Shown here piece after piece: positions 1 to 7,657 of a stretch of DNA of 27,020 nucleotides. This DNA comes from JAJTHJ01 sp046316025 (GTDB lineage Bacteria; Pseudomonadota; Gammaproteobacteria; Burkholderiales; Burkholderiaceae_F), in NCBI GenBank assembly GCA_046316025.1, contig JBKCXU010000148.1, positions 1 through 27,020 of the forward strand, read 5' to 3'. The notes under the pieces were generated by a model. It was not told the origin of the DNA, ran no database searches, and was given only the letters and a program-made list of their open reading frames with translations. Numbering within the stretch: position 1 is the stretch's first letter; each line of letters opens with the position of its first letter. A program made the translations under genes and the position numbers.

Positions 1-629
1 CGCGGCACGTTGAACAGCGCGAGCAGCTCGTCGTCCCAGGCCAGCGTATGCAGGTTCAGCATCAGCGTGCGCGAGGCGTTGCTCACGACGGTGGCGTGGA
101 CCGCGCCGCCCGTGAGCTGCCACAGCAGCCAGCTGTCGACGGTGCCGAAGGCGAGCTCTCCGCGCTCGGCCCGCGCCCGCGCACCGGGGATGTGGTCAAG
201 CAGCCAGGCGAGCTTGGTGCCGGAAAAGTATGGGTCGAGCAGCAGCCCGGTCTTGTAGGCGACCATCGGCTCGGCGCCCGCGGCACGCAGCCGCGCGCAG
301 GCACCCGCGGTGCGGCGGTCTTGCCAGACGATAGCGGGTGCAACCGGCCGGCCGCTGGCGCGCTCCCACAATACGGTGGTCTCGCGCTGGTTGGCCACGC
401 CAATTGCCGCGACATCCGCGGCCGACGCGCCCGCCTGCGCCAGCGCCTGCCGCGCACAGGCGAGCTGGCTCGACCAGATTTCCAGAGGGTCGTGTTCGAC
501 CCATCCGGGTTGCGGAAAGAACTGCCGGAACTCCTGCTGCGCGCTGGCCACCGGCGAGCCGGCCCGGTCGAACAGGATCGCCCGCGAACTGGTCGTGCCC
601 TGATCGAGGGCGAGAACGTAACGCGACAT
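1..629 (-). CDS. glpK: glycerol kinase, N-terminal 209 residues (cut by window edge)
   Basis: Glycerol kinase phosphorylates glycerol to glycerol-3-phosphate in the cytoplasm. Reading leftward from the ATG at 629 gives a clear FGGY-kinase N-terminus. The phosphate-binding motif LDQGTTSSRAILFD starts near residue 8. It is followed by the family signatures QFFPQPGWVEHDP, ANQRETTVLWER, AIVWQDRRT and FSGTKLAWLLD, then GTVDSWLLWQLTGG and SNASRTLMLN. That order and the exact motifs fit GlpK better than xylulokinase or other FGGY kinases. The full-length protein is usually about 500 residues, so more than half lies outside the window. An AAGG about 8 nt before the ATG can serve as ribosome binding site. 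The gene is divergent from the YjdF-like gene, and no glycerol facilitator or regulator is visible. I am confident of the family. Confidence 0.95.
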   Translation of the reverse strand, partial: MSRYVLALDQGTTSSRAILFDRAGSPVASAQQEFRQFFPQPGWVEHDPLEIWSSQLACARQALAQAGASAADVAAIGVANQRETTVLWERASGRPVAPAIVWQDRRTAGACARLRAAGAEPMVAYKTGLLLDPYFSGTKLAWLLDHIPGARARAERGELAFGTVDSWLLWQLTGGAVHATVVSNASRTLMLNLHTLAWDDELLALFNVP

Positions 630-651
630 CGGCAGCCTTGGGGCCATGGAC

Positions 652-668
652 TGCGGCGACTATAGTCG
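652..668 (-). promoter_or_regulatory. perfect 12-bp palindrome over a likely -10 element of glpK
   Basis: Positions 657-668 read CGACTATAGTCG, a perfect palindrome. It contains TATAGT, which on the minus strand would be a good -10 hexamer with a start near 652, about 23 nt before the glpK ATG. A palindrome on a -10 element is typical of a repressor site, but TATA-centred palindromes also arise by chance. No regulator is known here. Confidence 0.35.
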
Positions 669-727
669 TCGCTGGCCTTGCCCGCGGCGGTCGAACCCGA
701 GCCCACTCGGATCGACCTGCAACGCTG

Positions 728-822
728 CGTCGTTCCCGCAAGGCTTGTCCCCGCGGAAGCGGAGAGCGGGAATCCAGCTTCGTCGCAAGACCGGCCGGGT
801 CCCCGCTGCCGCGGGAACGACG
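728..822. repeat. dispersed inverted-repeat hairpin, partial relative of the MITE-like repeat
   Basis: The segment begins CGTCGTTCCCGC (728-739) and ends GCGGGAACGACG (811-822), exact inverted copies of each other. The same 12-mers bound the central hairpin of the fuller element at 15249-15397. The terminal inverted repeats of that element (GGTTACTCC type) are not recognisable here, so this is a core-only copy or a related subfamily. It lies between divergent glpK and the YjdF-like gene, ending 22 bp before the latter's ATG. Confidence 0.7.
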
Positions 823-844
823 AGATTGCTCGAACAGTCTGGCG

Positions 845-1492
845 ATGGAACAAGGATACGGATTGGACTCAACCACCAACAAACCCACGACTTTGCACTG
901 GGCGCTGCTGGCGGCCGCGCTCGTTGCGCTGGCCGCTTCCGGCTGGCAACCCTACGACCGGCTCACCTGGTTGCTGGAAGTGCTCCCGGTGCTGATCGCC
1001 GCGCCGCTGCTCGTTGCGACGTACCGCCGCTATCCGCTGACCACACTGCTGTATGGGCTGATCTTCGCGCACGCGCTGGTGTTGATGCTGGGCGGCGCCT
1101 ACACCTACGCGCGCGTACCGGCGGGCTTCTGGGTGCAGGAGGCGTTCGGCTTGTCGCGCAACCCTTACGACAAGCTCGGCCACTTCATGCAGGGGCTGGT
1201 GCCGGCGATGGTGGCGCGCGAGATCCTTCTGCGCGGCGGCGATGTGCGGGCGGGCAAGATACTGTCGTTCCTCTGCATCTGCGTGGCGTTGGCGATCAGC
1301 GCGCTCTACGAGCTCGTCGAATGGTGGTCGGCGCTGGCGCTCGGCCAGGGCGCCGACGAGTTTCTCGGCACCCAGGGCGACCCCTGGGATACGCAGTCCG
1401 ACATGCTGCTCGCGCTGATCGGCGCGACGTTGGCGATGCTCACGCTCACGCGCCTGCACGACCGGCAGTTGACGGCCCTGGCACGCCGATAA
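845..1492 (+). CDS. YjdF/DUF2238-type inner-membrane protein, 215 aa
   Basis: This polytopic membrane protein resembles the YjdF (DUF2238) family, whose biochemical role is unknown. The sequence has about six hydrophobic segments. Family-like features in order are GGAYTYARVP, NPYDKLGHFMQGLVPAMVAREILLR, ALYELVEWW and the C-terminal LGTQGDPWDTQSDMLLALIGA. The conserved acidic and histidine residues in the H-F-x-Q-G and E-L-V-E-W-W stretches support the assignment. The start is uncertain. ATG at 845 gives 215 residues but has no good ribosome binding site. A TTG at 863 is preceded by AAGGA with 6-nt spacing and would give 209 residues. Length is normal for the family. The stop codon at 1490-1492 directly abuts the left end of the MITE-like repeat. 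It stands alone, divergent from glpK. Confidence 0.85.
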   Translation: MEQGYGLDSTTNKPTTLHWALLAAALVALAASGWQPYDRLTWLLEVLPVLIAAPLLVATYRRYPLTTLLYGLIFAHALVLMLGGAYTYARVPAGFWVQEAFGLSRNPYDKLGHFMQGLVPAMVAREILLRGGDVRAGKILSFLCICVALAISALYELVEWWSALALGQGADEFLGTQGDPWDTQSDMLLALIGATLAMLTLTRLHDRQLTALARR

Positions 1493-1638
1493 GGGTTACT
1501 CCATTTCACTTCATTCGGACAACAAAGGCACGTCAGCCCTGCGAAAGCGGGGGCCTAGCGTCTATCGCGAAAGTCGCCGGGTACCCGCTTTCGCGGCAAC
1601 GACGAAATTGCCCTCGTGATTGAGAAATGGAACTACTC
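1493..1638. mobile_element. MITE-like repeat, copy A1 (about 146 bp, terminal inverted repeats)
   Basis: This copy aligns over its whole length with 15249-15397, with many substitutions and a few small indels. The left end GGGTTACTCCATTTC matches the reverse complement of the right end, GAGTAGTTCCATTTC, forming terminal inverted repeats of about 14 bp. Inside is an imperfect hairpin with a perfect 11-bp core, GCGAAAGCGGG (1541-1551) against CCCGCTTTCGC (1584-1594). No open reading frame is credible, so it would be non-autonomous. The left end touches the YjdF-like stop codon, and the right end carries the stop codon of the leftward gene ending at 1633. Confidence 0.75.
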
Positions 1639-2124
1639 GTCGTCCGCTTCGAAGCGCGCAGGCGCTGCCCGGCGCTCCTCGCTGCGCGGTGCGCGCGGGC
1701 GGTCGCTGTCGTACTCGCGGCGGCGCGGTGGCGGGCCTTGCACGACCTGCATCAACTGCATCACCAGCCGCAACGCCTTGTTGACCGAGGCGTCGCCGCG
1801 GAAGACTTTGGACACGTCGGGGTCGAGGTTGACGGTGAAGGCGCGGCCTTCGCCCCGGTCGTCGCTGCGCCGCTCGAACCGCTCGCCGCCCTCGCTCGCG
1901 CCGCGATACGGTCGCCGGGCGCGCTGGTAGGGATCGGCCGCGTCGGTGCCCTCGGCAGCGCGGGCGCGAGGCGGTCGCGCCGAGCCTTCGAAGCGCGCGG
2001 CGCCCCGACTGCCGCGCGCCGGAGCCCACGGGCGCGGGGCGTCGTCGCGCGCGCGCGGGCCGGCGCCGGCGCCGGCGCGCGGGCGGCTGGGTGCAGCCTT
2101 GGGGCCGCCGGAAAACTTCTTCAT
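1633..2124 (-). CDS. hypothetical arginine/alanine-rich protein, 163 aa
   Basis: I do not recognise this protein. The N-terminal 95 or so residues are low complexity and rich in Arg, Ala, Gly and Pro, so probably disordered. They include an Ala-Gly tract encoded by tandem GCCGGC units near 2060-2078. The only ordered-looking part is a stretch at about residues 95-125, containing FTVNLDPDVSKVF and NKALRLVMQLMQVV, an amphipathic helix. The acidic C-terminus ends FEADDE. The basic, flexible composition suggests nucleic-acid or ribosome association, which is inference only. ATG at 2124 is chosen over an in-frame GTG at 2142 because AGAGGAA lies 7-8 nt before it. The stop codon (TAG) lies in the terminal repeat of the MITE-like element, so the native C-terminus may have been changed. 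It lies downstream of fadD but beyond fadD's terminator. Confidence 0.7.
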   Translation of the reverse strand: MKKFSGGPKAAPSRPRAGAGAGPRARDDAPRPWAPARGSRGAARFEGSARPPRARAAEGTDAADPYQRARRPYRGASEGGERFERRSDDRGEGRAFTVNLDPDVSKVFRGDASVNKALRLVMQLMQVVQGPPPRRREYDSDRPRAPRSEERRAAPARFEADDE

Positions 2125-2187
2125 CGTGGATTCCTCTCGCACTCGCGCGCGGATATTGAGTCGGGCGAAGGCTACGCCGTTATCTGG

Positions 2188-2216
2188 GGAAAAGAAAACG
2201 GCGCCCGCAGGCGCCG
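2188..2216 (-). terminator. rho-independent terminator of fadD
   Basis: CGGCGCC (2199-2205), a four-base CGCA loop and GGCGCCG (2210-2216) form a perfect 7-bp GC stem. On the minus strand it is followed by TTTTCTTTTC. It lies 24 bp past the fadD stop codon in the correct orientation. Confidence 0.9.
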
Positions 2217-2239
2217 CTCTACGATGTCGCGGACAAGGG

Positions 2240-3931
2240 TCACGCGGCTTTTTTCTGGTCGCGCAACTCGCGCCGCAGAATCTTGCCGACGTTGGTCTTC
2301 GGCAGGTCGCTGCGGAACTCGATGTACTTCGGCTTCTTGTAGCCGGTCAGGTGCTCTTTGCAGTAGTCCATGATGTCGCGCTCGGTCACGGCCGGGTCTT
2401 TCTTGACGACAAAGAGCTTGACCGCCTCGCCCGCGTACTCGTCGGGCACACCGACGACCGCGCACTCCAGCACGCCGGGGTGGCCGGCGACCACGCCTTC
2501 GATCTCGTTCGGGTACACGTTGAAGCCCGACACCAGGATCATGTCCTTCTTGCGGTCGACGATCTTGGTGTAGCCCTGCTCGTCCATGATGCCGACGTCG
2601 CCGGTGCGGAAGAAGCCGTCGGGCGTCATCACCTTGGCGGTTTCGTCCGGCCGCTGCCAGTAACCGGCCATCACCTGCGGGCCGCGGATGGCGATCTCGC
2701 CGGTGCTGCCGATCGGCAAGTGGTTGCCGTCGTCGTCGAGGATGGCGATTTCGGTGGACGGCACGGGCATGCCGATGGTGCCGGTAAAGCGGTCGGTGTC
2801 GGTGCGGTTGGCGGTGGCCACCGGCGAGGTCTCCGACAGGCCATAGCCCTCGGCGATCGGGCAGCCCGTGGCTTCGAGCCAGCGCTTGGCGACCGCCTCC
2901 TGTACCGCCATGCCGCCGCCGGCGGACAGGATCAGGCGCGAGAAATTGAGCCGCTTGAAGTCCTCGTTGTTGAGCAGCGCGTTAAACAGCGTGTTCACCG
3001 CCGGGAACACGTGGAACGTGTGCTTTTGCAGTTCCTTGACGAAGCCCGGAATGTCGCGCGGATTGGGAATCAACAGGCACTGGCCGCCGATGCGCATCGA
3101 CATCATCGCGCAGACGGTGAGCGCGAAGATGTGATAGAGCGGCAGCGGGGTCACGGTGACCGGGAACTCGCCAGGCTTTAGCTTGCGCAGCGCCGGCTGG
3201 TACCACGCTTCGGACTGCAACATGTTGGCGACGATGTTCCGGTGCGTGAGAGTCGCACCCTTGGACACGCCGGTCGTGCCGCCGGTGTATTGCAGGAAGG
3301 CCACGTCGTCGAGCGTGACGGTGACGGGCTTCAAGCTCATCTTGTGCCCGTCGGCCAGCACGTCGAGAAACTTGTGCGCACCAGTGAGCGTGTACTCCGG
3401 CACCATCTTCTTGACGTTGCGCACGACGAAGTTGACCAGCAGCCCCTTGGCGAAGCCGAGCAGATCGCCCATCGCGCAGACGACGATCTTCTTGCTCGGC
3501 ACCTGGTCGGCCACCTGCTGCAGCGTGGAGGCGAAGTTCTCGAGGATGAAGATCGCCTCGGCTCCGGAGTCCTTCAGCTGATGCTCGAGCTCGCGCGGCG
3601 TGTACAGCGGGTTGACGTTGACGACGGTGAGGCCCGCGCGCAGCACCCCGGCCAGCACGACCGGGTACTGCAGGACGTTGGGCATCATGATCGCCACGCG
3701 CGCGCCCTTCTTGAAACCCTGCGCCTGCAACCAGGCGCCGATGGCCGCCGAGTTGTCGTCGAGCTCGCGGTAGGTCATCGTCGCGCCCATACAGGTGTAG
3801 GCGGGCTGCGGGCCGTACTTCTTGAACGCCTCGTCCAGCAACTGCACCAGCGACGAGTAGATGGTCGGATCGATATCCGCCGGCACGCCCGCGGGATAGT
3901 GCTTCAACCAGAAACGATCGACGGCTGCCAT
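2240..3931 (-). CDS. fadD: long-chain fatty acid--CoA ligase, 563 aa
   Basis: FadD activates free fatty acids to acyl-CoA through an acyl-AMP intermediate. It acts at the inner face of the cytoplasmic membrane and feeds beta-oxidation or phospholipid synthesis. The AMP-binding P-loop YTGGTTGVSKG lies at residues 215-225, the A5 motif GYGLSETSP at 362-370 and RTGDVG at 442-447. The C-terminal hinge DRKKDMILVSGFNVYPNEIE is at 459-478, and the catalytic lysine region YKKPKYIEF near the end is followed by KTNVGKILRREL. Length matches the bacterial FadD family (about 560). The ATG at 3931 has AAGGAG with 6-nt spacing. The N-terminus DRFWLKHYPAGVPADID is typical of proteobacterial FadD. It is followed by its own terminator, so it is probably transcribed alone or with the upstream aminopeptidase gene 109 bp away. 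Confidence 0.95.
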   Translation of the reverse strand: MAAVDRFWLKHYPAGVPADIDPTIYSSLVQLLDEAFKKYGPQPAYTCMGATMTYRELDDNSAAIGAWLQAQGFKKGARVAIMMPNVLQYPVVLAGVLRAGLTVVNVNPLYTPRELEHQLKDSGAEAIFILENFASTLQQVADQVPSKKIVVCAMGDLLGFAKGLLVNFVVRNVKKMVPEYTLTGAHKFLDVLADGHKMSLKPVTVTLDDVAFLQYTGGTTGVSKGATLTHRNIVANMLQSEAWYQPALRKLKPGEFPVTVTPLPLYHIFALTVCAMMSMRIGGQCLLIPNPRDIPGFVKELQKHTFHVFPAVNTLFNALLNNEDFKRLNFSRLILSAGGGMAVQEAVAKRWLEATGCPIAEGYGLSETSPVATANRTDTDRFTGTIGMPVPSTEIAILDDDGNHLPIGSTGEIAIRGPQVMAGYWQRPDETAKVMTPDGFFRTGDVGIMDEQGYTKIVDRKKDMILVSGFNVYPNEIEGVVAGHPGVLECAVVGVPDEYAGEAVKLFVVKKDPAVTERDIMDYCKEHLTGYKKPKYIEFRSDLPKTNVGKILRRELRDQKKAA

Positions 3932-4040
3932 GGCTTGCTCCTTGTGTGTTTGTCGATGAATTGCTCGGCGTGTCCCCGCCGGCAGCGCCGCGGATGATAG
4001 TCCTCACCCGCGGTGCGGGATAGCGCGTAATCCCCAGTCC

Positions 4041-5096
4041 CTACTGCGGTGCGGCACCGGCGCGCAGGGCGGCGAGCCGCTCGTCCTTGGGCAGGTCGGC
4101 CAGCCGCTGCACCTCGGCATAGAACTTGGCGAAGTCGCCGTCCTGCGCGGCCAGCAGCGCGGCAAAAGCCGGCACCAGATCGTTGTAGGCACCGAGCGCG
4201 GCGATCTGCGCGTTGCTCAGTTCGGGGCCAAAGATGCGGTCGTAACCACCCCAGCCGCCCCAGCGCTCGCGCTTCAGTTGCGCGTAGCGCTCGCGCGCGT
4301 CGCCCAGCACGCGCGCCTTGGCGGCACGCTTCGCAGCGTCGTCTTCGCTGCCGGCGTAGACGGCCGCGAGTTCGGCGCGGGCGGCACGCACCAGCGCGAT
4401 GAAGTCGGCGCGCACGGTCTGGTTGCGCTCCCAGGCGGCGACCGCAGCCGGGGTGCCATGTGCGGCCAGCCAGCGGCGCACCCCTTCCTGCTCGACCGCA
4501 GTGGCGAAGCTCTCGTTGAACACCGTGTCGTCCTTCACGTAGACGATCTGGTGCGCCAGCTCGTGGAAGATCATCCGCGCCAGCTCCGCATCCGGCCAGT
4601 CGATGAAGGTGTTGAGCAGCGGGTCGGGAAACCAGCCGAGCGTCGAGTACGCCGGCACCGGCCAGACCGCCACGTCGTAGCCCTGCGCGCGCAGATCGTT
4701 CGCAAACGCCTGCGCCTCTGTGCGGTCGTAGTAGCCGCGGTAGCCCGCGCAGCCGAACAACGGATAGCACCAGACCTTCAGGCCCAACGACAGCTCCGGC
4801 GTGGCAAAGCTGTTCCATACCGCGGCAGTACGGTGCAGGTCGGCGTAGGTGGTGAAGCTCTTGTTGTCCGGCAGCGCGAGTTGCTCGCTCGCAAACGCGC
4901 GGATCGTTTGCGCGCTGCGGAGGCGCTGTTTCAGCTTATCCGGCGCGGCGGGGTCGGCTAGCCATTCGTCCACCGGCTTGGCCGCGGCCATCAGCGACAA
5001 GTGTCCGTAGGCCGCTTGCCCGTAGTAGCCGAGCGTGGAGCAGCCGGCGATGACGAAGGCAGCAAGGGCGACGAGCAGAACGAGGAGCCAGCGCAT
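4041..5096 (-). CDS. lipoprotein zinc aminopeptidase (COG4324/DUF2265 family), 351 aa
   Basis: This predicted metallopeptidase belongs to the putative aminopeptidase family COG4324 (Pfam Aminopep), whose substrate is not established. A signal sequence at residues 1-18 ends in the lipobox VIAGC, with Cys19 the likely lipidation site, so the protein should be a periplasm-facing lipoprotein. The zinc motif HELAH lies at residues 178-182, and a downstream NESFA at about 194-198 provides the probable third ligand. Other family signatures include the GYRGYYDR motif near 118 and the GWFPDPLLNTF segment. The length is typical (about 350). The ATG at 5096 gives a complete signal peptide, though its ribosome binding site is weak. 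It precedes fadD on the same strand with a 109-bp gap, so cotranscription is possible but not clear. Confidence 0.9.
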   Translation of the reverse strand: MRWLLVLLVALAAFVIAGCSTLGYYGQAAYGHLSLMAAAKPVDEWLADPAAPDKLKQRLRSAQTIRAFASEQLALPDNKSFTTYADLHRTAAVWNSFATPELSLGLKVWCYPLFGCAGYRGYYDRTEAQAFANDLRAQGYDVAVWPVPAYSTLGWFPDPLLNTFIDWPDAELARMIFHELAHQIVYVKDDTVFNESFATAVEQEGVRRWLAAHGTPAAVAAWERNQTVRADFIALVRAARAELAAVYAGSEDDAAKRAAKARVLGDARERYAQLKRERWGGWGGYDRIFGPELSNAQIAALGAYNDLVPAFAALLAAQDGDFAKFYAEVQRLADLPKDERLAALRAGAAPQ

Positions 5097-5247
5097 GGAA
5101 GCGGTCGACCTTGTTCGTGGATTTGCGGTCGGACGAGTCTACGGACCGCGTCGGCCCGCCCGCCACCGCGACGGATTGCGGTAGCGCGCTGCAAGTCCGC
5201 TCGAGACCCGCTAGTCTCCAAACACCCTTGGATCTTCACGGTTTTAC

Positions 5248-6624
5248 ATGACGCGTTGGTACGGCATCCCGCCCCGTAGCGAGCGCGCGCTGCGCTGGGC
5301 CGCGGGATCGGCGCTGATCGCGGTGCTGGCGACCGTGCTCGGCGCCGGCGCCGCTCAGGCACAAGCGCTGAGTTTCGACGATGCGCGGGTGCTGCTGATG
5401 AACAGCTCCGACAAGCGCAAGGCGGCTGAGGCGAACCTCACCCGGCAGGAGCTCGAAGTCAAGACGGTCGAGACGCTGCGCTATCCCGACGTCACCCTGA
5501 ACGCGACCCAGGTTTATGGCCGGAAGAACTTCGATTTGAGCGCGCTGCCGATCGGCATCGATGCCTACGACTACAACTTCGACGGGCCGCGCAGTTCGGT
5601 TCTGGTGAACTGGCCGCTGTACACCGGCGGAAAGATAGAGGCAGCACAAAAGCTGCGCGAGGCCGAGCGCTCCGGTGCCGAGGCCGAACTGCAGCAAACC
5701 GAAGAGCAACTCGACTTTCAACTGATCGTGCGCTACTTCGGACTGCGCCTGGCAAAGATGGTGGAGGCCCTGCGCACCGACCAGCTCGAACAGGCCGACC
5801 GCCAAGTGGCGCGCGCCAGACGCTTCGAGGCGCTCGGCCAGATCGCCGCAGTCGAGCGCTTGTCGGCGCAGGTCGCGCGCGACGAGGCGGCGCGCGATCT
5901 GATCAAGGCGCAGCGCGAGCGCGAGTCGGCCGCCGCCGGGCTGATGCGCCTGCTGCGCGAGTCCCGCCCGCCGCAGCCGACGACACCGCTGTTCGTGATC
6001 ACGACGCCGCTGGCGCCGCTGGAGGTTTGGCTGCGCGACGCCGAGACCCGCAGCCCGGTACTGGCACTGCTCCGGTCCAAACGCGCGGCCGCCGAACAGG
6101 GCGTGACCGCGGCCCGCGCCGATTACCTGCCGCAGGTGTTCGCCTTCGGTCAGTACAACTTCATCACCCGCTACCTGACGCCAATCGAGCCCAACTGGAT
6201 CGCCGGCATCGGCGTGAACATCAAGCTGTTCAGCCGCGAAGACCGGGCGAGCCGGCTGGGCGCCGCCGAGTCGCAAACGACGCAGGTGCGCGCCTTGGAG
6301 GCCGAAACCCTGAATACGATTCTCGACGCGGTCGAGACGGCGTGGCTGCGGCTGGCGCAGGCCCGCGAGCAGTTCAAGCTGTTCGATTCGTCGCTCGCGC
6401 TGGCGCGCGAGAACCTGCGCCTGCGCGAGCGCGCGTTCGAGGAAGGGCAGTCGGTGTCGATCGACGTCAACGAGGCGCGCAACAGCCTGATCCGCGCCGA
6501 GACCGGCCGCGCGCAGGTCGCCTACGAGTTCGTCGTCGCCCTCGGCGCCCTGCTCGAAGCCTCAGGCCAGATCGGTCGCTTCTCCGATCTCATGCAACGC
6601 GCCGACGTGCACCTTCAACCATGA
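5248..6624 (+). CDS. TolC-family outer-membrane efflux protein, 458 aa
   Basis: This is the outer-membrane channel of a tripartite exporter. The N-terminal signal peptide ends near GAGAAQAQA (about residues 31-39). The mature protein has the TolC-like two-fold repeat of long helical stretches: SFDDARVLLMNSSDKRKAAEANL, then a strand segment with YNFDGPRSSVLVNWPLYTGGK and a helical hairpin. The second repeat begins around LRSKRAAAEQGVTAARADYLPQVFAFGQYNF and ends with the RERAFEEGQSVSIDVNEARNSL stretch. Length is normal for the OEP family. The ATG at 5248 gives a full signal sequence but lacks a strong ribosome binding site. It is the first gene of a four-gene operon: its stop overlaps the next start (ATGA), and 151 bp of intergenic DNA separates it from the divergent aminopeptidase gene. 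Confidence 0.93.
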   Translation: MTRWYGIPPRSERALRWAAGSALIAVLATVLGAGAAQAQALSFDDARVLLMNSSDKRKAAEANLTRQELEVKTVETLRYPDVTLNATQVYGRKNFDLSALPIGIDAYDYNFDGPRSSVLVNWPLYTGGKIEAAQKLREAERSGAEAELQQTEEQLDFQLIVRYFGLRLAKMVEALRTDQLEQADRQVARARRFEALGQIAAVERLSAQVARDEAARDLIKAQRERESAAAGLMRLLRESRPPQPTTPLFVITTPLAPLEVWLRDAETRSPVLALLRSKRAAAEQGVTAARADYLPQVFAFGQYNFITRYLTPIEPNWIAGIGVNIKLFSREDRASRLGAAESQTTQVRALEAETLNTILDAVETAWLRLAQAREQFKLFDSSLALARENLRLRERAFEEGQSVSIDVNEARNSLIRAETGRAQVAYEFVVALGALLEASGQIGRFSDLMQRADVHLQP

Positions 6625-7643
6625 CCCCTACCGCACCGACCCCTCCGCCCACACGCACCCGCCAGCGCCCGATGGCCACCGTCGCCGCCGCGCTGGCGCT
6701 GTTCGTCGTGCTGGCCTTCATCGGCTGGGGGTTGTGGCTCGCCTATCGCCCAGTGCCCGTGCCGCTGCAGGGCCAGGTCGAGGCGCTGACCCTGAACATC
6801 GCACCCAAAGTGTCGGCGCGCATCGCCACGCTGACGGTGCGCGAGGGGCAGAACGTCGCCGCGGGCGCGGTGCTCGCCACGCTCGACAGCCCGGAAGTGC
6901 GCGCCAAGCAGACGCAGGCCGACGCGGCGCAGGCCGCCGCCGACGCCCGCCGCGACCTGGTCGATGCGGGCGCGCGCGCCGACGATATTCGCGCCGCCAA
7001 GGCGATGTGGGACAAGGCGGCGGCCGCCGCCGAGCTCGCCGAGAAGACCTTTCGGCGCATCGACGCGCTCTACAAGGAGGGTCTGGTTTCGTTGCAGCGT
7101 CACGACGAGGCGCAGGCCAACGCCAAGGCCGCGTCCGAGACGGTACGCGCCGCCCAGGCCCAGTACGAGATCGCGGCGAGCGGCGCGCGTCCGCAGGAAA
7201 AGCGCGCCGCCGGCGCACTGGCGCGGCAGGCCGCGGGCGGCGTGGCCGAGATCGACGCCATCGCCCGCGATCTGGTGCTGACGGCACCACGGTCGGGCCA
7301 GATCGACAAGGTGGTGCTGCACGCGGGCGAGTTGGCCGCGGCCGGCTTTCCGGTGCTGACGCTGGTGGATTTAACCGACCTCTGGGTGGTCTTCAACGTC
7401 CGGGAGGACGATTTCTCCGGCATCCGGATGGGCGCCGCGCTCGATGCCAACGTGCCCGCCCTCGGCAACGCCGCGGTGCGGCTGACGATCGACACGATCG
7501 CCCCGCGCGGCGACTACGCGACCTGGCGTGCGACGCGGCAGTCGAGCGGCTACGACGTGCGCACGTTCGAAGTCCGGGCGCGTCCGCAGACGCCGGTCGA
7601 CGGCCTGCGGCCGGGCATGTCGGTGCTGGTCGCGACCCGCTAG
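6621..7643 (+). CDS. HlyD-family membrane fusion protein, 340 aa
   Basis: This periplasmic adaptor links the inner-membrane permeases to the TolC-type channel. A short basic and proline-rich cytoplasmic N-terminus is followed by one membrane helix (about residues 19-42). Next comes the biotinyl-lipoyl-like half-motif ALTLNIAPKVSARIATLTVREGQNV at 55-79, then a long Ala-rich coiled coil of about 115 residues (including LYKEGLVSLQRHDEAQA). The second lipoyl half follows (LVLTAPRSGQIDKVVLHAGELAAAG), then beta-barrel sequence with LWVVFNVREDDF and a terminal GLRPGMSVLVATR. This is the YhiI/YbhG type of adaptor. The ATG at 6621 overlaps the TolC stop by four bases, implying translational coupling. 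The next gene follows after 14 bp. Confidence 0.93.
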   Translation: MTPTAPTPPPTRTRQRPMATVAAALALFVVLAFIGWGLWLAYRPVPVPLQGQVEALTLNIAPKVSARIATLTVREGQNVAAGAVLATLDSPEVRAKQTQADAAQAAADARRDLVDAGARADDIRAAKAMWDKAAAAAELAEKTFRRIDALYKEGLVSLQRHDEAQANAKAASETVRAAQAQYEIAASGARPQEKRAAGALARQAAGGVAEIDAIARDLVLTAPRSGQIDKVVLHAGELAAAGFPVLTLVDLTDLWVVFNVREDDFSGIRMGAALDANVPALGNAAVRLTIDTIAPRGDYATWRATRQSSGYDVRTFEVRARPQTPVDGLRPGMSVLVATR

Positions 7644-7657
7644 CACCGCGGTCGCCG

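Noticed and set aside
83..853. Minus-strand frames overlapping the start of glpK.
   Set aside because: The glpK frame has all FGGY signatures in order. The others run through the intergenic repeat.
2240..3931. Long plus-strand frames antisense to fadD and to other genes, for example around 1946-3181.
   Set aside because: They show Arg/His/Val-rich composition without domains, whereas the opposite strand gives textbook motifs.
4003..4020. CCCGC-GGT-GCGGG hairpin downstream of the aminopeptidase gene.
   Set aside because: No T-tract and a short loop; too weak to call a terminator.
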